DNA of 64,000 nt, taken from contig NZ_CDBL01000055.1 of the NCBI RefSeq assembly GCF_000820005.1, forward strand, positions 48,935 to 112,934, read 5' to 3'. This DNA comes from Aeromonas piscicola. GTDB lineage: Bacteria > Pseudomonadota > Gammaproteobacteria > Enterobacterales > Aeromonadaceae. Below the pieces are notes generated by a model, which saw only the letters and a list, made by a program, of their open reading frames with translations, was not told the DNA's origin and did no database searches. Numbering within the stretch: the stretch's first letter is position 1; every line of letters starts with the position of its first letter. Both the position numbers and the translations under genes were made by a program. Below, in pieces: positions 55,062 through 64,000 of the stretch.

Positions 55062-55165
55062 GCAACAAGCTTATTCTGATGCCTGCCGCCATCGCTGCCA
55101 GTGTGGTTGCCAAGACCGAAGACAGTCTGGGTGAAACCGACGCGCTGGGCGAGAGTTAGCCGGCC
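55062..55165 (+). pseudogene. Chimeric fragment: DUF808 piece fused to a DAACS symporter 3' end
   Basis: 55062-55095 matches the DUF808 gene at 57759-57792 (about 32 of 34 bases, encoding NKLIL-PAAIA). From GCCATCGC (55088) the sequence switches to the 3' end of the DAACS symporter gene: it encodes AIAASVVAKTEDSLGET, with differences from the 38.9-kb gene mostly at third codon positions, then a stop. The 8-bp GCCATCGC is common to all three loci and marks the junction. No start or body of either gene is present. Confidence 0.85.
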
Positions 55166-55193
55166 AAGGCCTGATCACAACGTCATGAAAAAT

Positions 55194-55231
55194 AAACAAC
55201 AACGGCCCGCCAAAGCGGGCCGTTGTTGTTT
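55194..55231. terminator. Long terminator hairpin after the chimeric fragment
   Basis: AAACAACAACGGCCCGC and its exact reverse complement form a 17-bp stem with a CAAA loop, ending TTGTTGTTT. Confidence 0.8.
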
Positions 55232-55278
55232 ATGTGTCGTCTACACTGCTAGATAGTTTACATCTGGAGTGTATGGTT

Positions 55279-56898
55279 ATGAATATTGCTCGTCGGCTTC
55301 AACTGATAGCTCTGTTGGTTATCCTTGCCCTCATTTTTCTCAGCTGGTTCAGTATCAACCGCCTCGATTCGGCCAACCGGGATCTGGGTTATGTAACGGA
55401 CAATACGGTGCCAAGTATTACTCTTATCAAGGAGGTACAGGCCGATTTCTATGAATTGCATTCGCTGGTGCAAACCCATGTGCTCAATACCGACACCGGC
55501 AAGATGCAGCAGATCGAAACGGACATCTCCGATAGACGGGGACAGATCAATTCACTGCTGGACAAATATAAAGGCGAGCTGCTCTCCAACGATGAAGATC
55601 GGCGCCTGACCGACGATGACCAGCGGATTGTCGCGCAATATTATCAGGAGATAGACAAGGTTCTGCTGCTGTCGCGCCAAAACAAGAACGAGGAAGCCAG
55701 AGATATGCTGGCGGCGGAGGCCATCAAGCTGTATCAGCAGTTCGCCAAGGCGATAGCGCTCCATGTCACCTTCAATATCGATTTAGGGTTGGCACTCAAG
55801 GCGCAAGGCAAGGAGAACTACGACAACAGTCTGGAAACCCTGATCTTTATTGCCGGTGGTACCGGATTGTTAACTTTGGGATTATTTACTTGGCTATTCA
55901 TGCAGGTTGCCAGCCCGCTACGCACTGCCATGGATACCCTCACCCGGATCCAGCGCGAGCTCAATTTTACCCTCAGAGCCGATGTCAAACAGCAAGATGA
56001 GATTGGCCTGACCCTCAATGCCGTAAATCGTCTGCTCGATACGTTGCAGCAAACATTCACCGAGTTTTCCGTCGGCAGTTTGCAGATCAAGAGCACAGCC
56101 GAGTCACTCTCCCAGGCGGCACAACACCTTGCCAGCTCGGCCAGTCAGGCAAATGATGCCACAAGTCTGATCGCAGCTGGCGTCGAAGAGATGACGGTCA
56201 GTATCACAGATATCTCACAACGCACTCAGGAGACGAGCCGCATTACCAATGAGTCAGGCCAGCTAGCAACTGAAGGTGGCAAGACCATAGATCGCACCGT
56301 CCGAGCTATTAACGAGATTGCTGACTCCATCAGGCAGGCTTCTGCAGAGGTGATTGCGTTGGGTGAGGGAATTTCGCGGATTGGTGGCGTGGTCAGCGTG
56401 ATCCGCGATGTGGCGGGGCAAACCAATTTACTGGCGCTGAATGCGGCCATTGAGGCGGCGAGGGCCGGTGAGTCCGGTCGTGGCTTTGCCGTGGTGGCGG
56501 ATGAGGTGCGCAAGCTGGCAGAGCGTACGGCGCAATCCACTCAGGAGATATCAGCCACGGTAGAGGCGATCCAGCAGGAATCCAATAATACGGTATCCCG
56601 CATGAATCTGGTGGAGGAGAAGGTGAGCCAGGGGGTTGCCATGGCGACGGAGAGCGGCGCCATTATCTCCGAAATCAGGAGTGCATCGCACCGTGTGATG
56701 GAGCAGGTGGGCGAGATCACCAATGCGATCCGCGAGCAGAGTGCCGCCGCAGAGTCGATTGCCCATCAGGTGGAGAATATTGCCCAAGTCGTGCAGCAGA
56801 CCAGCAGCACCGCCGAAGAGACCTCGGCAGCCGCCGAGGAGCTCAATGTCACCACTGAGAGCATCCATCAGCAGATATCCCGCTACCGTATTCAGTAA
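55279..56898 (+). CDS. Methyl-accepting chemotaxis protein
   Basis: 539-aa chemoreceptor: TM1 (about 7-26), four-helix-bundle periplasmic domain (about 30-185), TM2 ([20 protein letters not shown]), HAMP and signalling domain with [16 protein letters not shown] at the tip. The start ATG 55279 has GGAG 9 nt upstream; ATG 55273 is possible. It is somewhat AT-richer than its neighbours and sits between the two DUF924 copies, which suggests insertion or rearrangement here. Its terminator is at 56927. Confidence 0.9.
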   Translation: MNIARRLQLIALLVILALIFLSWFSINRLDSANRDLGYVTDNTVPSITLIKEVQADFYELHSLVQTHVLNTDTGKMQQIETDISDRRGQINSLLDKYKGELLSNDEDRRLTDDDQRIVAQYYQEIDKVLLLSRQNKNEEARDMLAAEAIKLYQQFAKAIALHVTFNIDLGLALKAQGKENYDNSLETLIFIAGGTGLLTLGLFTWLFMQVASPLRTAMDTLTRIQRELNFTLRADVKQQDEIGLTLNAVNRLLDTLQQTFTEFSVGSLQIKSTAESLSQAAQHLASSASQANDATSLIAAGVEEMTVSITDISQRTQETSRITNESGQLATEGGKTIDRTVRAINEIADSIRQASAEVIALGEGISRIGGVVSVIRDVAGQTNLLALNAAIEAARAGESGRGFAVVADEVRKLAERTAQSTQEISATVEAIQQESNNTVSRMNLVEEKVSQGVAMATESGAIISEIRSASHRVMEQVGEITNAIREQSAAAESIAHQVENIAQVVQQTSSTAEETSAAAEELNVTTESIHQQISRYRIQ

Positions 56899-56926
56899 AT
56901 CCAACTTGCCGTTATCTACCTTCTCT

Positions 56927-56956
56927 CCCCGTCAGTCATCTGGCGGGGATTTTTAT
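56927..56956 (+). terminator. Terminator of the chemoreceptor
   Basis: CCCCGTCAG / CTGGCGGGG stem (one G-U pair) then ATTTTTAT. Confidence 0.85.
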
Positions 56957-56966
56957 ATGGCGCGTT

Positions 56967-57361
56967 TTAGAAACCGGAGCCCGGTTACTGCAACAACCGG
57001 CCTCTTCCGGCGTGCTGGTGCGACCCAGGATGGCGTTGCGATGGGGGAAGCGGCCAAAGCGTTCGATGATCACCTGATGGCGACGGGCGAAATCGGCGAA
57101 GTCCTCGAAGGTGGCCTGCGCCGGACTGCCGGACTGCTCGGCCGCCAGCGCCTCGAACAGGGTCATGTTGTGGACTTGCTGCTCTCGCGATTCGGCGTGC
57201 TCCAGCGGCAGGTAGAAGAAGACCCGTGCCAGCGGCGAGAGGCCTTGTTTGCCCCCAGAGCGACAAGCCCTTCAGGCAGAGAGCCCGGGCCTGCGGGCCA
57301 GAGTGCCGCTGGCGGCGTCATCGCCAAACCAGAAATCGAGCAGAGATTGCCAGGGTTGCAT
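56967..57361 (-). pseudogene. Truncated, frameshifted DUF924 copy
   Basis: Both ends match the intact gene: the C-terminal part reads FEDFADFARRHQVIIERFGR then FPHRNAILGRTSTPEE, and the start region (CAT at 57359-57361, AAGAGTTCCC upstream) is preserved. About 200 bp of the middle are missing around 57290-57320, and the last codons before the stop are altered. The copy cannot make a normal protein. Confidence 0.9.
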
Positions 57362-57559
57362 GGGAACTCTTTGAGCCGGGGGGCTCGGGCTGAAACAAGG
57401 CCAATTGACCCTGATGTGGTTGCTGCCTAACGGACGGCTTCTCGTTACACTGTGCCATCTTTTAACCCCCCTCTGATCGGCATTCGCCTGTGGCGTCTGC
57501 CCGGCGAGATTGCCTGCGTGCCCGAGGGGATGTTTTCACTGATATGAGGAATGCCTGAT
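57362..57559. repeat. Duplicated DUF924 upstream region, copy 2, and DUF808 leader
   Basis: 57362-57463 matches the region right of the intact DUF924 gene. The rest is the leader of DUF808, with TGAGGA at 57544-57549. Confidence 0.8.
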
Positions 57560-58477
57560 ATGGCCGGAACCAGTTTGTTGGCCCTGCTCGATGATATTGC
57601 CAGCGTGCTCGATGACGTGGCGCTGATGACCAAGGTTGCTGCCAAGAAGACGGCCGGCGTGCTGGGGGACGATCTCGCCCTCAATGCCGAGCAGGTTTCC
57701 GGCGTGCGGGCAGAGCGGGAGCTGCCTGTGGTGTGGGCGGTGGCCAAGGGGTCGTTTCGCAACAAGCTCATTCTGGTGCCTGCCGCCATCGCCATCAGTG
57801 CCCTGGTGCCCTGGCTCATCACCCCCTTGCTGATGCTGGGGGGCGCCTACCTCTGCTTCGAGGGAGCGGAGAAGCTGGCCCACAAGTTTCTGCCCCACGA
57901 GGCGGCAGAAGGTGAGCCGAGCAGTCAGGTTGTTCCCGACGATCTGGTGGCCTTCGAGCAGCAGAAGATAAAGGGGGGCATTCGCACCGACTTTATCCTC
58001 TCTGCCGAGATCATCGTCATCGCGCTCGGCACTGTGCAGGGCAGCAGCCTGGGCCTGCAGATCTCTGTGGTGGCGGGCATTGCCCTGCTGATGACGGTGG
58101 GGGTCTATGGGCTGGTGGGACTTATCGTCAAACTCGACGACATAGGTCTGCACCTGCTGCAAAAGTCTGACGGCAGCGCCTTGCGCCGCGCAGTCGGGCA
58201 GGGGCTGCTGGTGACTGCGCCCCGATTGATGCACCTGCTGGCGCTGGTGGGGACCATCGCCATGTTCATGGTGGGTGGCGGTATTCTGGTGCACGGCTGG
58301 CCCTTTGCCCATCACCTCGTTGAAGAGGCGGCGGGAGCCCTTGCCACCTTGCCATCCGTGGGCGCCGTGCTGGCTGCGGTGACGCCGACCCTGCTCAACG
58401 CCGTGGCCGGTGTGGTGGCGGGCATGGCGCTGGTGCTGGCCATGACTCTGGTGAGCAAACTCAAACCCGCCAAATAA
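57560..58477 (+). CDS. DUF808 (YedI-type) membrane protein
   Basis: 305-aa inner-membrane protein with the characteristic start MAGTSLLALLDDIASVLDDV then VALMTKVAAKKTAGVLGDDLA, followed by about six helices. The ATG at 57560 lies 10 nt after TGAGGA; the in-frame ATG at 57551 is too close to it. Function unknown. A 34-bp piece of this gene appears at 55062. Confidence 0.88.
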   Translation: MAGTSLLALLDDIASVLDDVALMTKVAAKKTAGVLGDDLALNAEQVSGVRAERELPVVWAVAKGSFRNKLILVPAAIAISALVPWLITPLLMLGGAYLCFEGAEKLAHKFLPHEAAEGEPSSQVVPDDLVAFEQQKIKGGIRTDFILSAEIIVIALGTVQGSSLGLQISVVAGIALLMTVGVYGLVGLIVKLDDIGLHLLQKSDGSALRRAVGQGLLVTAPRLMHLLALVGTIAMFMVGGGILVHGWPFAHHLVEEAAGALATLPSVGAVLAAVTPTLLNAVAGVVAGMALVLAMTLVSKLKPAK

Positions 58478-58657
58478 CTGCGGCCTGTCCACTGTTTGTA
58501 CACGGCCGGCAGAGGCCGCCGGACAGTTGATTGTTCGTCTTGTTTGTTGACTCGGATGGGGGCTGTGCAAGTGCCGGCTCCCTTCGTACTATCGGCAGTG
58601 GCACTCGCCCACAGAGGCGGGGCCACCCGACATGGATGCAAACAAACAAGGACAGTT

Positions 58658-60436
58658 ATGAACCTACCCGTTTGGCTGGATGATCACATCTATGCCGCCC
58701 CCGATTGCCCGGCGATCGACGCCGATTTTCATCAGGCCCGCCATACGCTGACGACCTTGAGTCAATTGCTGGACGAACTCCCTCAAACCACGGACGTCAA
58801 TGGCTTGCGCCACCTGCTGCGGGCCATCAGATCCTGCTGGACCGACGTGAACCGGTTGGTGTGGAACAGCCAGACTTATGCCTACAACCGGCTCAGTCGC
58901 AATGGTTGCGACGAAGCGGCCAAGGTGCTGCTCTGCCGTGGCCAGCAGTTGCAGGCGACCCTGGCTCAGCTCAGCAAGCCGGTAACCCTGTTCTGGGCAA
59001 GCGCCCCCGAGGGGCAGGTGCGGGCCCTGTTGCAGGATCCCGAGCTGTTCGAGCTTGCCTACCTCATTCGTCACGACAGGCGTCAGCAGGATCAACAGCT
59101 GTCGCTCGAGAGCGAGCAGCTGATCGAAGGATTGGGAGTGGATGGACTGCAAGGCTGGGGGGATCTCTACGACAGTCTGGTGGGCCGGCTCAGGCCCGTG
59201 GTGGACGAAGAGCCCATGGGACTGGCCCAGGCGGACAATCTGCTGGCCCACCCGGTTCGGGCGCGCCGTGCCAGCGCCTGGTACGGCATTCAGGCCGCCT
59301 GGCAGGCAGAGCAGGAGACGGTAGCCGCCATCCTCAATGCCATCAATGGCTGGCGCAACGAGCTCGCCGCACAGCGTGGCAAGACGCGTCGGCTCGATGC
59401 GCTGGATGTCTCCTGCCATCAGAGCCATATCGAGCGCGCCACCCTGGATACCCTGATGGCCGAGGCTCACGCCCACAAAGCGCTGGGACGGCGAGCCCTG
59501 CGCGCCATGGCCAGCGCCCGGCAGATCAGCGATTTTGCCCCCTGGGATCTCTATGCCCCTGCGCCCGCCGAGACCCCGGCCCTGCTCAGCTTCGAGCAGG
59601 CGCTGACTCTGGTGGCCGATGCCTTCGCCGGGTTTGACCCCGAAATGGGGGCCTTTGCCCGCATGATGGCCGAGAAGGGCTGGATTGATGCGGCCCCCAG
59701 CGCAAACAGGCGCAGCGGTGCCTACAGCACCGAATATGCCTATCCTCCCGAGCCTCGGGTGTTTCTCACCTTCGAGGGCACCATGGACAACCTCATCACC
59801 CTGGCCCACGAGCTCGGGCACGCCTGGCACAGCTGGCTGTTGCGGGACTTGCCGCTGGAGCAGCGCGACTACCCCAAGACGCTGGCGGAGACCGCCTCCC
59901 TGTTTGCCGAAACCCTGGTGCGCGATGCCCTGTTTGCCGCCACCGACAACATGGAGCAGCGCAGAGCCATCGCCTGGCTGGACGGGGAGCGTGCCGCCAG
60001 CCTGCTGCTCGACGTTCCGGCCCGCTTCACCTTCGAGCGGGCCCTGGTGGCGGCGCGGGAGCAGTGCTATGTGGGGGCAAGCCAGCTGCGGCAGATGATG
60101 AAATCCGCGCAGCAGCAGTGGTATGGTGACACCCTCAGCCAGTACGACGAGCTGTTCTGGGCCAGCAAGGGCCACTTCTCCATCACCGAGCTCGGCTTTT
60201 ACAACTATCCCTACCTGTTCGGCTATCTGTTCAGCCTGGGGCTCTATGCCCAGAAGGAGCGGGCCGGGGGCGATTTTGCCCACGCCTATCGCGCGTTGCT
60301 CACCGACACGGGCCGCATGAGCGCCGAGGATCTGGTGGAGAAACACCTGGGGGTCGACATTCGCGAACCCGCCTTCTGGCAGGAGAGCCTGCGCTATGTG
60401 GAGGAGGCGGTCGACCGCCTCGAGCGACTGGTGTGA
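58658..60436 (+). CDS. M3-family oligoendopeptidase, first tandem copy
   Basis: 592-aa zinc metallopeptidase of the thimet/PepF group. The HExxH zinc site is in TLAHELGHAWHSW (about 384), the downstream Glu region in TLAETASLFAETL, and the conserved FYNYPYLFGYLFSLGLYA near 510. It probably trims cytoplasmic oligopeptides. The ATG at 58658 has AAGGA upstream; codons before it are not conserved with the second copy. About 150 bp later a paralogue of nearly the same length follows. Confidence 0.9.
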   Translation: MNLPVWLDDHIYAAPDCPAIDADFHQARHTLTTLSQLLDELPQTTDVNGLRHLLRAIRSCWTDVNRLVWNSQTYAYNRLSRNGCDEAAKVLLCRGQQLQATLAQLSKPVTLFWASAPEGQVRALLQDPELFELAYLIRHDRRQQDQQLSLESEQLIEGLGVDGLQGWGDLYDSLVGRLRPVVDEEPMGLAQADNLLAHPVRARRASAWYGIQAAWQAEQETVAAILNAINGWRNELAAQRGKTRRLDALDVSCHQSHIERATLDTLMAEAHAHKALGRRALRAMASARQISDFAPWDLYAPAPAETPALLSFEQALTLVADAFAGFDPEMGAFARMMAEKGWIDAAPSANRRSGAYSTEYAYPPEPRVFLTFEGTMDNLITLAHELGHAWHSWLLRDLPLEQRDYPKTLAETASLFAETLVRDALFAATDNMEQRRAIAWLDGERAASLLLDVPARFTFERALVAAREQCYVGASQLRQMMKSAQQQWYGDTLSQYDELFWASKGHFSITELGFYNYPYLFGYLFSLGLYAQKERAGGDFAHAYRALLTDTGRMSAEDLVEKHLGVDIREPAFWQESLRYVEEAVDRLERLV

Positions 60437-60589
60437 CGGGCTGGCCCGTCTATCGCATTGGCTGATCAGACCGGCCGTTCGGGGGCGCCCCGGCGGCCCC
60501 TGTTTCTTTCGTGGCGGGCCCGCAGCGGCCCGGCCACGCGCATTTCACCCCGGGCAGCCTCTGCCCCTGATATTGATGACGAGCGTTTG

Positions 60590-62398
60590 ATGCAGCAACG
60601 AATTTACCCACAGCAGTGGCACAACCAGCATATCTATCCCGCCCTTGATTGCCCCGAGCTGGAAGCGGACATGAGCCTGGCCCGAGCCAACCTCGCCGAG
60701 CTTGCCAGTTTTATCGACGGTCTTGAGCAGGTATTGGGCAATACTGACGCCTTGCCCGATTTTTTGCGCGAAGTACGCCTGCGGGCCCAGCGGATCCGCA
60801 ATATCGGCTGGAACGTCGCCATACTGGCGGCCTGCAAGGGCAGTCAGGATGCCCGCGATGTGCTCGCCAAGCAGCTGGCTTCCCGCGCCCGCGCCCTCAA
60901 CGCCGATCTGTTCAAGACCCTGGCCCCGGTGGAAGATCTGATGCTGGGACTGCCCGAGCCCGAGTTTGAGCGGCTGATGCTGGATCCCTCGCTCGGAGAA
61001 GAGGATTACCGGCTGCGCCATGAGCGCCGCTTGCAGGATCAGCGCCTGCCGGTGGAGGCCGAGCAGCTGGTGATTGGGCTTGGCACCGACGGGTTGCACG
61101 CCTGGGGCAACCTCTACAACGATCTGGTGGGCAAGATCCGCCTCGTTATCGATGGTCGCGAGATGGGGCTAGCCGAGGCGAGCAATCTGCTATCCAGCCC
61201 AATACGGGCCCTGCGCCGCGAGGCCTTTGATGCCATCAGCGCTGGCTGGGAAGGGGAGCAGGAGACGGTGGCCGCCATCCTCAATGCCCTCAACGGCTGG
61301 CGACTTGAACTGGCGCGCCAGCGCGGCAAGCAGCGTGTGCTTGATGCGCTGGATCTCTCCTGCCATCAGAGTCACATAGAGCGCACCACCCTGGATACCC
61401 TCATGGCCGAGACCTATAACGCCCGGGGTCTGGGCCAGCGGGCGCTGGGGCTGATGGCCCGGCAGCTTGGCATTACAGATCCGGGGCCGGAGGACTTGTT
61501 TGCACCGCCTCCGGCGGCTAGCAGTCGAGAGATCCCGTTTGAAGAGGCGATCGAGATCATAGCCGCGGCCTTTGCCCGCTTCGATCCCGAGATGGGGGAG
61601 TTTGCCCGCATGATGGCCGAGAAGGGCTGGATTGATGCGGCGCCCACCCCGAACCGGCGTACCGGTGCCTACTGCACCAAGTTTGCCGAGCCGGTGGAGC
61701 CAAGGGTCTTCATCACCTATGCCGGCACCATGGACAACGTCATCACGCTCGCCCACGAGCTAGGTCACGCCTGGCACAACTGGCTCATTCGCGATCTGCC
61801 CATGAGCCAGCGCAGCTACCCCATGACGCTGGCGGAGACCGCCTCCATCTTTGCCGAAACCCTGGTGCGCAGCGCCCTGTTCGAACAGGCGCAGACGCCG
61901 GAGCAGCAGCAGGCCATCGCCTGGGCCGAAGCCGACGGTGCCGCCACCTTCCTGGTCAACATTCCGGCCCGCTTCGATTTCGAGCAGGCGCTGGTGGCTG
62001 CCCGTGGACAGGGCTATGTGTCGGCACAGCGGCTCAAGACGATGACGGACGAAGCCTGGGGCCGCTGGTATGAGGAGAGTCTGGTGCGTTATCACCCTCT
62101 GTTCTGGGCGGCCAAGGCGCATTTTTCCATCGCCGGGCTCGGTTTTTACAACTACCCCTACCTGTTTGGCTATCTGTTCAGCCTGGGGGTCTATCAGCAG
62201 TTGATGAGCCGTCAGGCGGCAGGGGAAACGAATGTGGCCGAGGCTTATCGTGCCCTGCTGCGCGATACCGGCCGCATGAGCGCCGAAGATCTGGTGGCAA
62301 AACACCTGGGTCAGGATATCCGTGAGGCTGCCTTCTGGCAGGGCAGCATGGCGCTGGTGGCGGCGGCGGTGGATCGCTTCGAGCAGACCTGCGGCTAA
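60590..62398 (+). CDS. M3-family oligoendopeptidase, second tandem copy
   Basis: 602-aa paralogue of the preceding gene, aligned over its whole length: both begin ...W-HIYPA--CPE/AI-AD, share SCHQSHIERTTLDTLMAE, and keep HELGHAWHNW and TLAETASIFAETL. The ATG at 60590 matches the start of the first copy; its ribosome-binding site is weak. Both copies look catalytically intact, so they may differ in peptide preference. A terminator follows at 62421. Confidence 0.9.
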   Translation: MQQRIYPQQWHNQHIYPALDCPELEADMSLARANLAELASFIDGLEQVLGNTDALPDFLREVRLRAQRIRNIGWNVAILAACKGSQDARDVLAKQLASRARALNADLFKTLAPVEDLMLGLPEPEFERLMLDPSLGEEDYRLRHERRLQDQRLPVEAEQLVIGLGTDGLHAWGNLYNDLVGKIRLVIDGREMGLAEASNLLSSPIRALRREAFDAISAGWEGEQETVAAILNALNGWRLELARQRGKQRVLDALDLSCHQSHIERTTLDTLMAETYNARGLGQRALGLMARQLGITDPGPEDLFAPPPAASSREIPFEEAIEIIAAAFARFDPEMGEFARMMAEKGWIDAAPTPNRRTGAYCTKFAEPVEPRVFITYAGTMDNVITLAHELGHAWHNWLIRDLPMSQRSYPMTLAETASIFAETLVRSALFEQAQTPEQQQAIAWAEADGAATFLVNIPARFDFEQALVAARGQGYVSAQRLKTMTDEAWGRWYEESLVRYHPLFWAAKAHFSIAGLGFYNYPYLFGYLFSLGVYQQLMSRQAAGETNVAEAYRALLRDTGRMSAEDLVAKHLGQDIREAAFWQGSMALVAAAVDRFEQTCG

Positions 62399-62420
62399 GG
62401 GAACTCTGGCACGTGAAGGC

Positions 62421-62455
62421 GCCGCCGGGCAGTGTATCTGCCCGGCGGCTTTTTT
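62421..62455 (+). terminator. Terminator after the M3 peptidase pair
   Basis: GCCGCCGGGCAG / CTGCCCGGCGGC 12-bp stem with TGTAT loop and T6. It touches the end of the convergent permease gene. Confidence 0.93.
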
Positions 62456-63851
62456 ATGGCCGGGGGTCGACTGGCCGAACCGGGCCCACCAGCAAGGGGC
62501 GGGGCTGGTGGCTAAGATCCGGCTGGTAGCCGTTGAAGAAGAGGTTCAGCAGCACCGAGCTCAGGGTCGCCAGCAGGATACCGCTGTGCAGCAGTGGCTG
62601 CAGCGCGGCGGGAAAGTGCTGAAAGAAGTGGCCGGAGACGGTGGGGATCATGCCTATTCCCAAGCTGATGGCGACTATGTAGAGGTTGTGACGGTTGCTG
62701 TTGTAATCGGCCCGCGCCAGGATGCGAATGCCGGTGGCCAGCACCATGCCGAACATGACGATGCCGGCGCCGCCGAGCACGAAGGGGGGAATGGAGGCGA
62801 CCATCAGCGACATCTTGGGGATCAGGCCAAAGGCGAGCAGTATCCCCCCCGACATGACGCAGACCCAGCGGCTCGATACCCCGGTCACGCTCACCAGCCC
62901 GATATTCTGGGAAAACGAGGTGTGGGGAAAACTGTTGAAGATGCCGCCAATCACGGTTCCTATACCATCCACCCGCAGCCCCCGCACTATGTCGCCCCGG
63001 CTGGCCGGGTGACCGACTATGTCGCCGAGGGCCAGAAACATCCCCATGGATTCGATGAAGGTGATCAGCATGATGACGGTGAGGGTGGCGATGGAGATGG
63101 GATCGAAGGTGGGCCAGCCGAAGGCGAAGGGGACTATGGGGGCAAACCAGGCGGCCTCATCCAGGCCGGTCAGGTTCACCTCGCCCATGCCGATGGCCAC
63201 TCCGAAGCCGAACAGTATGCCGAGCAGTACTGAGATGTTGCTGAAAAAGCCCTTGGTGAAGCGGGTCACCAGCAAGATGAAGGCGAGCACCAGGAAGCTG
63301 GTGCCTATGTAGCGCAGGCTGCCGTACTCGGGATTGCCCTTGCCCCCCGCCATCCAGTCGATCCCCACCTGCATGATGCTGATCCCGATGGAGGTGATGA
63401 CCACACCTGTCACCACGGTCGGGAAGAGCGGCATCAGGCGGCCGACCAGGGGCACCAGCAGGGTGGAGATGACCCCGGCGGCTATGGTGGCACCGAAGAT
63501 GCCGGTCAGCCCCAGATCCGGGTTGGCGCCTATGGCCAGCATGGGCATGACGGCGGCGAAGGTGACCGACATGATGACCGGCAGCCGGATCCCGGCAAAC
63601 CGGCCGATCCCCAGACACTGCAGCAGGGTGACGATACCGCAGCAGAACAGATCCGAGCTGATGAGATAAGAGATTTGATCCTTGGGCAGCCCCAGACTGC
63701 CGCCTATCACCAGCGGCACCGCCACGGCGCCTGCGTACATCACCAGCACATGTTGCAAACCCAGGGTAAAGAGCTGGCCAGGGGGGAGCATGCGTTCCAC
63801 TTCATCGACGGTGCGGCGCGTGGTCGTCCCGGGGGGATTGGTCTGGTTCAT
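62454..63851 (-). CDS. NCS2-family nucleobase (xanthine/urate) permease
   Basis: 465-aa nucleobase:cation symporter-2 with about 14 helices. Motifs: LGLQHVLVMYAGAVAVPLVI (TM1), GxxVTFAAVMPM region, TFIESMGMFLALGDIVG, and SFPHTSFSQNIGLVSVTGV with the QNxGxxxxT signature. The NCS2 signature with Ser/Gln here fits xanthine or uric acid carriers (XanQ/UacT type) more than uracil (UraA), but this is by eye. ATG 63851 is preceded by GAGG. Upstream to the window end nothing else is seen. Confidence 0.88.
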   Translation of the reverse strand: MNQTNPPGTTTRRTVDEVERMLPPGQLFTLGLQHVLVMYAGAVAVPLVIGGSLGLPKDQISYLISSDLFCCGIVTLLQCLGIGRFAGIRLPVIMSVTFAAVMPMLAIGANPDLGLTGIFGATIAAGVISTLLVPLVGRLMPLFPTVVTGVVITSIGISIMQVGIDWMAGGKGNPEYGSLRYIGTSFLVLAFILLVTRFTKGFFSNISVLLGILFGFGVAIGMGEVNLTGLDEAAWFAPIVPFAFGWPTFDPISIATLTVIMLITFIESMGMFLALGDIVGHPASRGDIVRGLRVDGIGTVIGGIFNSFPHTSFSQNIGLVSVTGVSSRWVCVMSGGILLAFGLIPKMSLMVASIPPFVLGGAGIVMFGMVLATGIRILARADYNSNRHNLYIVAISLGIGMIPTVSGHFFQHFPAALQPLLHSGILLATLSSVLLNLFFNGYQPDLSHQPRPLLVGPVRPVDPRP

Positions 63852-64000
63852 GAATACCTCACTCCTTGCGGCCCGACCGGCACGGCCGGGCAAAATGGGA
63901 CTGGCTGCACCGTTCATGGAACCCGCGATGGGCTGGGCAGGGAGTGAACGCTGATCCTGTATGCGTTCAGGCATGGTCGGCGTGGATGGCCGCCCCGGGT

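Noticed and set aside
1-64000. CRISPR arrays, prophage, integrases or intact insertion sequences
   Set aside because: No regularly spaced repeats, cas genes, phage genes or transposase genes were found on reading both strands.

Overview
The window is a typical chromosomal stretch of a GC-rich gammaproteobacterium and looks like Aeromonas. The evidence is the gene content and order: rsxABC, fabV, alaA, radD, a periplasmic broad-specificity amino acid racemase, the adhE-ychE-oppABCDF block also found in enterics, hinT-(lipoprotein)-ycfL-lpoB-thiK, and a second secDF pair as seen in vibrios. The genus is inferred from protein recognition only; no database search was possible.

Layout. 1-4.3 kb: Rsx/Rnf redox complex genes (left edge cuts rsxC), a DMT exporter and a small protein. 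4.3-9.1 kb: an AT-richer accessory patch with a decayed PAS remnant and one large CHASE3-PAS-PAS-GAF-GGDEF-EAL protein. 9.1-18.8 kb: housekeeping genes (fabV, a YfcC-type carrier, alaA, grxA, dacB, radD, yiaVW-like). 19.4-23.5 kb: a short CstA-type carrier with a LytS/LytR-type two-component pair, preceded by a candidate small RNA. 23.8-35.6 kb: HD-GYP protein, adhE with an FNR-like box, a 2OG-Fe(II) dioxygenase, ychE and the oligopeptide permease. 35.7-46 kb: Mn-type yybP-ykoY riboswitch and alx, racemase, DAACS symporter, tRNA-Pro(GGG), dihydroorotase, two-domain PTPS protein and a chemoreceptor. 46-54.2 kb: hinT-to-thiK envelope cluster, DUF6279 lipoprotein, and a secDF2 operon led by a small two-TM protein. 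54.3-64 kb: a rearranged region with a duplicated DUF924 gene, a chimeric gene fragment and a chemoreceptor, then DUF808, two tandem M3 peptidases and an NCS2 permease.

Two things stand out. First, the protein upstream of secD2 (50752-51225) has the position and architecture expected of a VemP-like secretion-monitoring leader, and the secD2 ribosome-binding region can pair with RNA just downstream of that leader. Second, short partial duplications of the 3' ends of genes recur: radD (82-bp units), oppD/oppF start (about 113 bp, creating a 37-codon ORF), thiK (degenerate), and a DAACS-symporter 3' end fused to a DUF808 fragment. No CRISPR array, intact insertion sequence, integrase or phage gene was seen.
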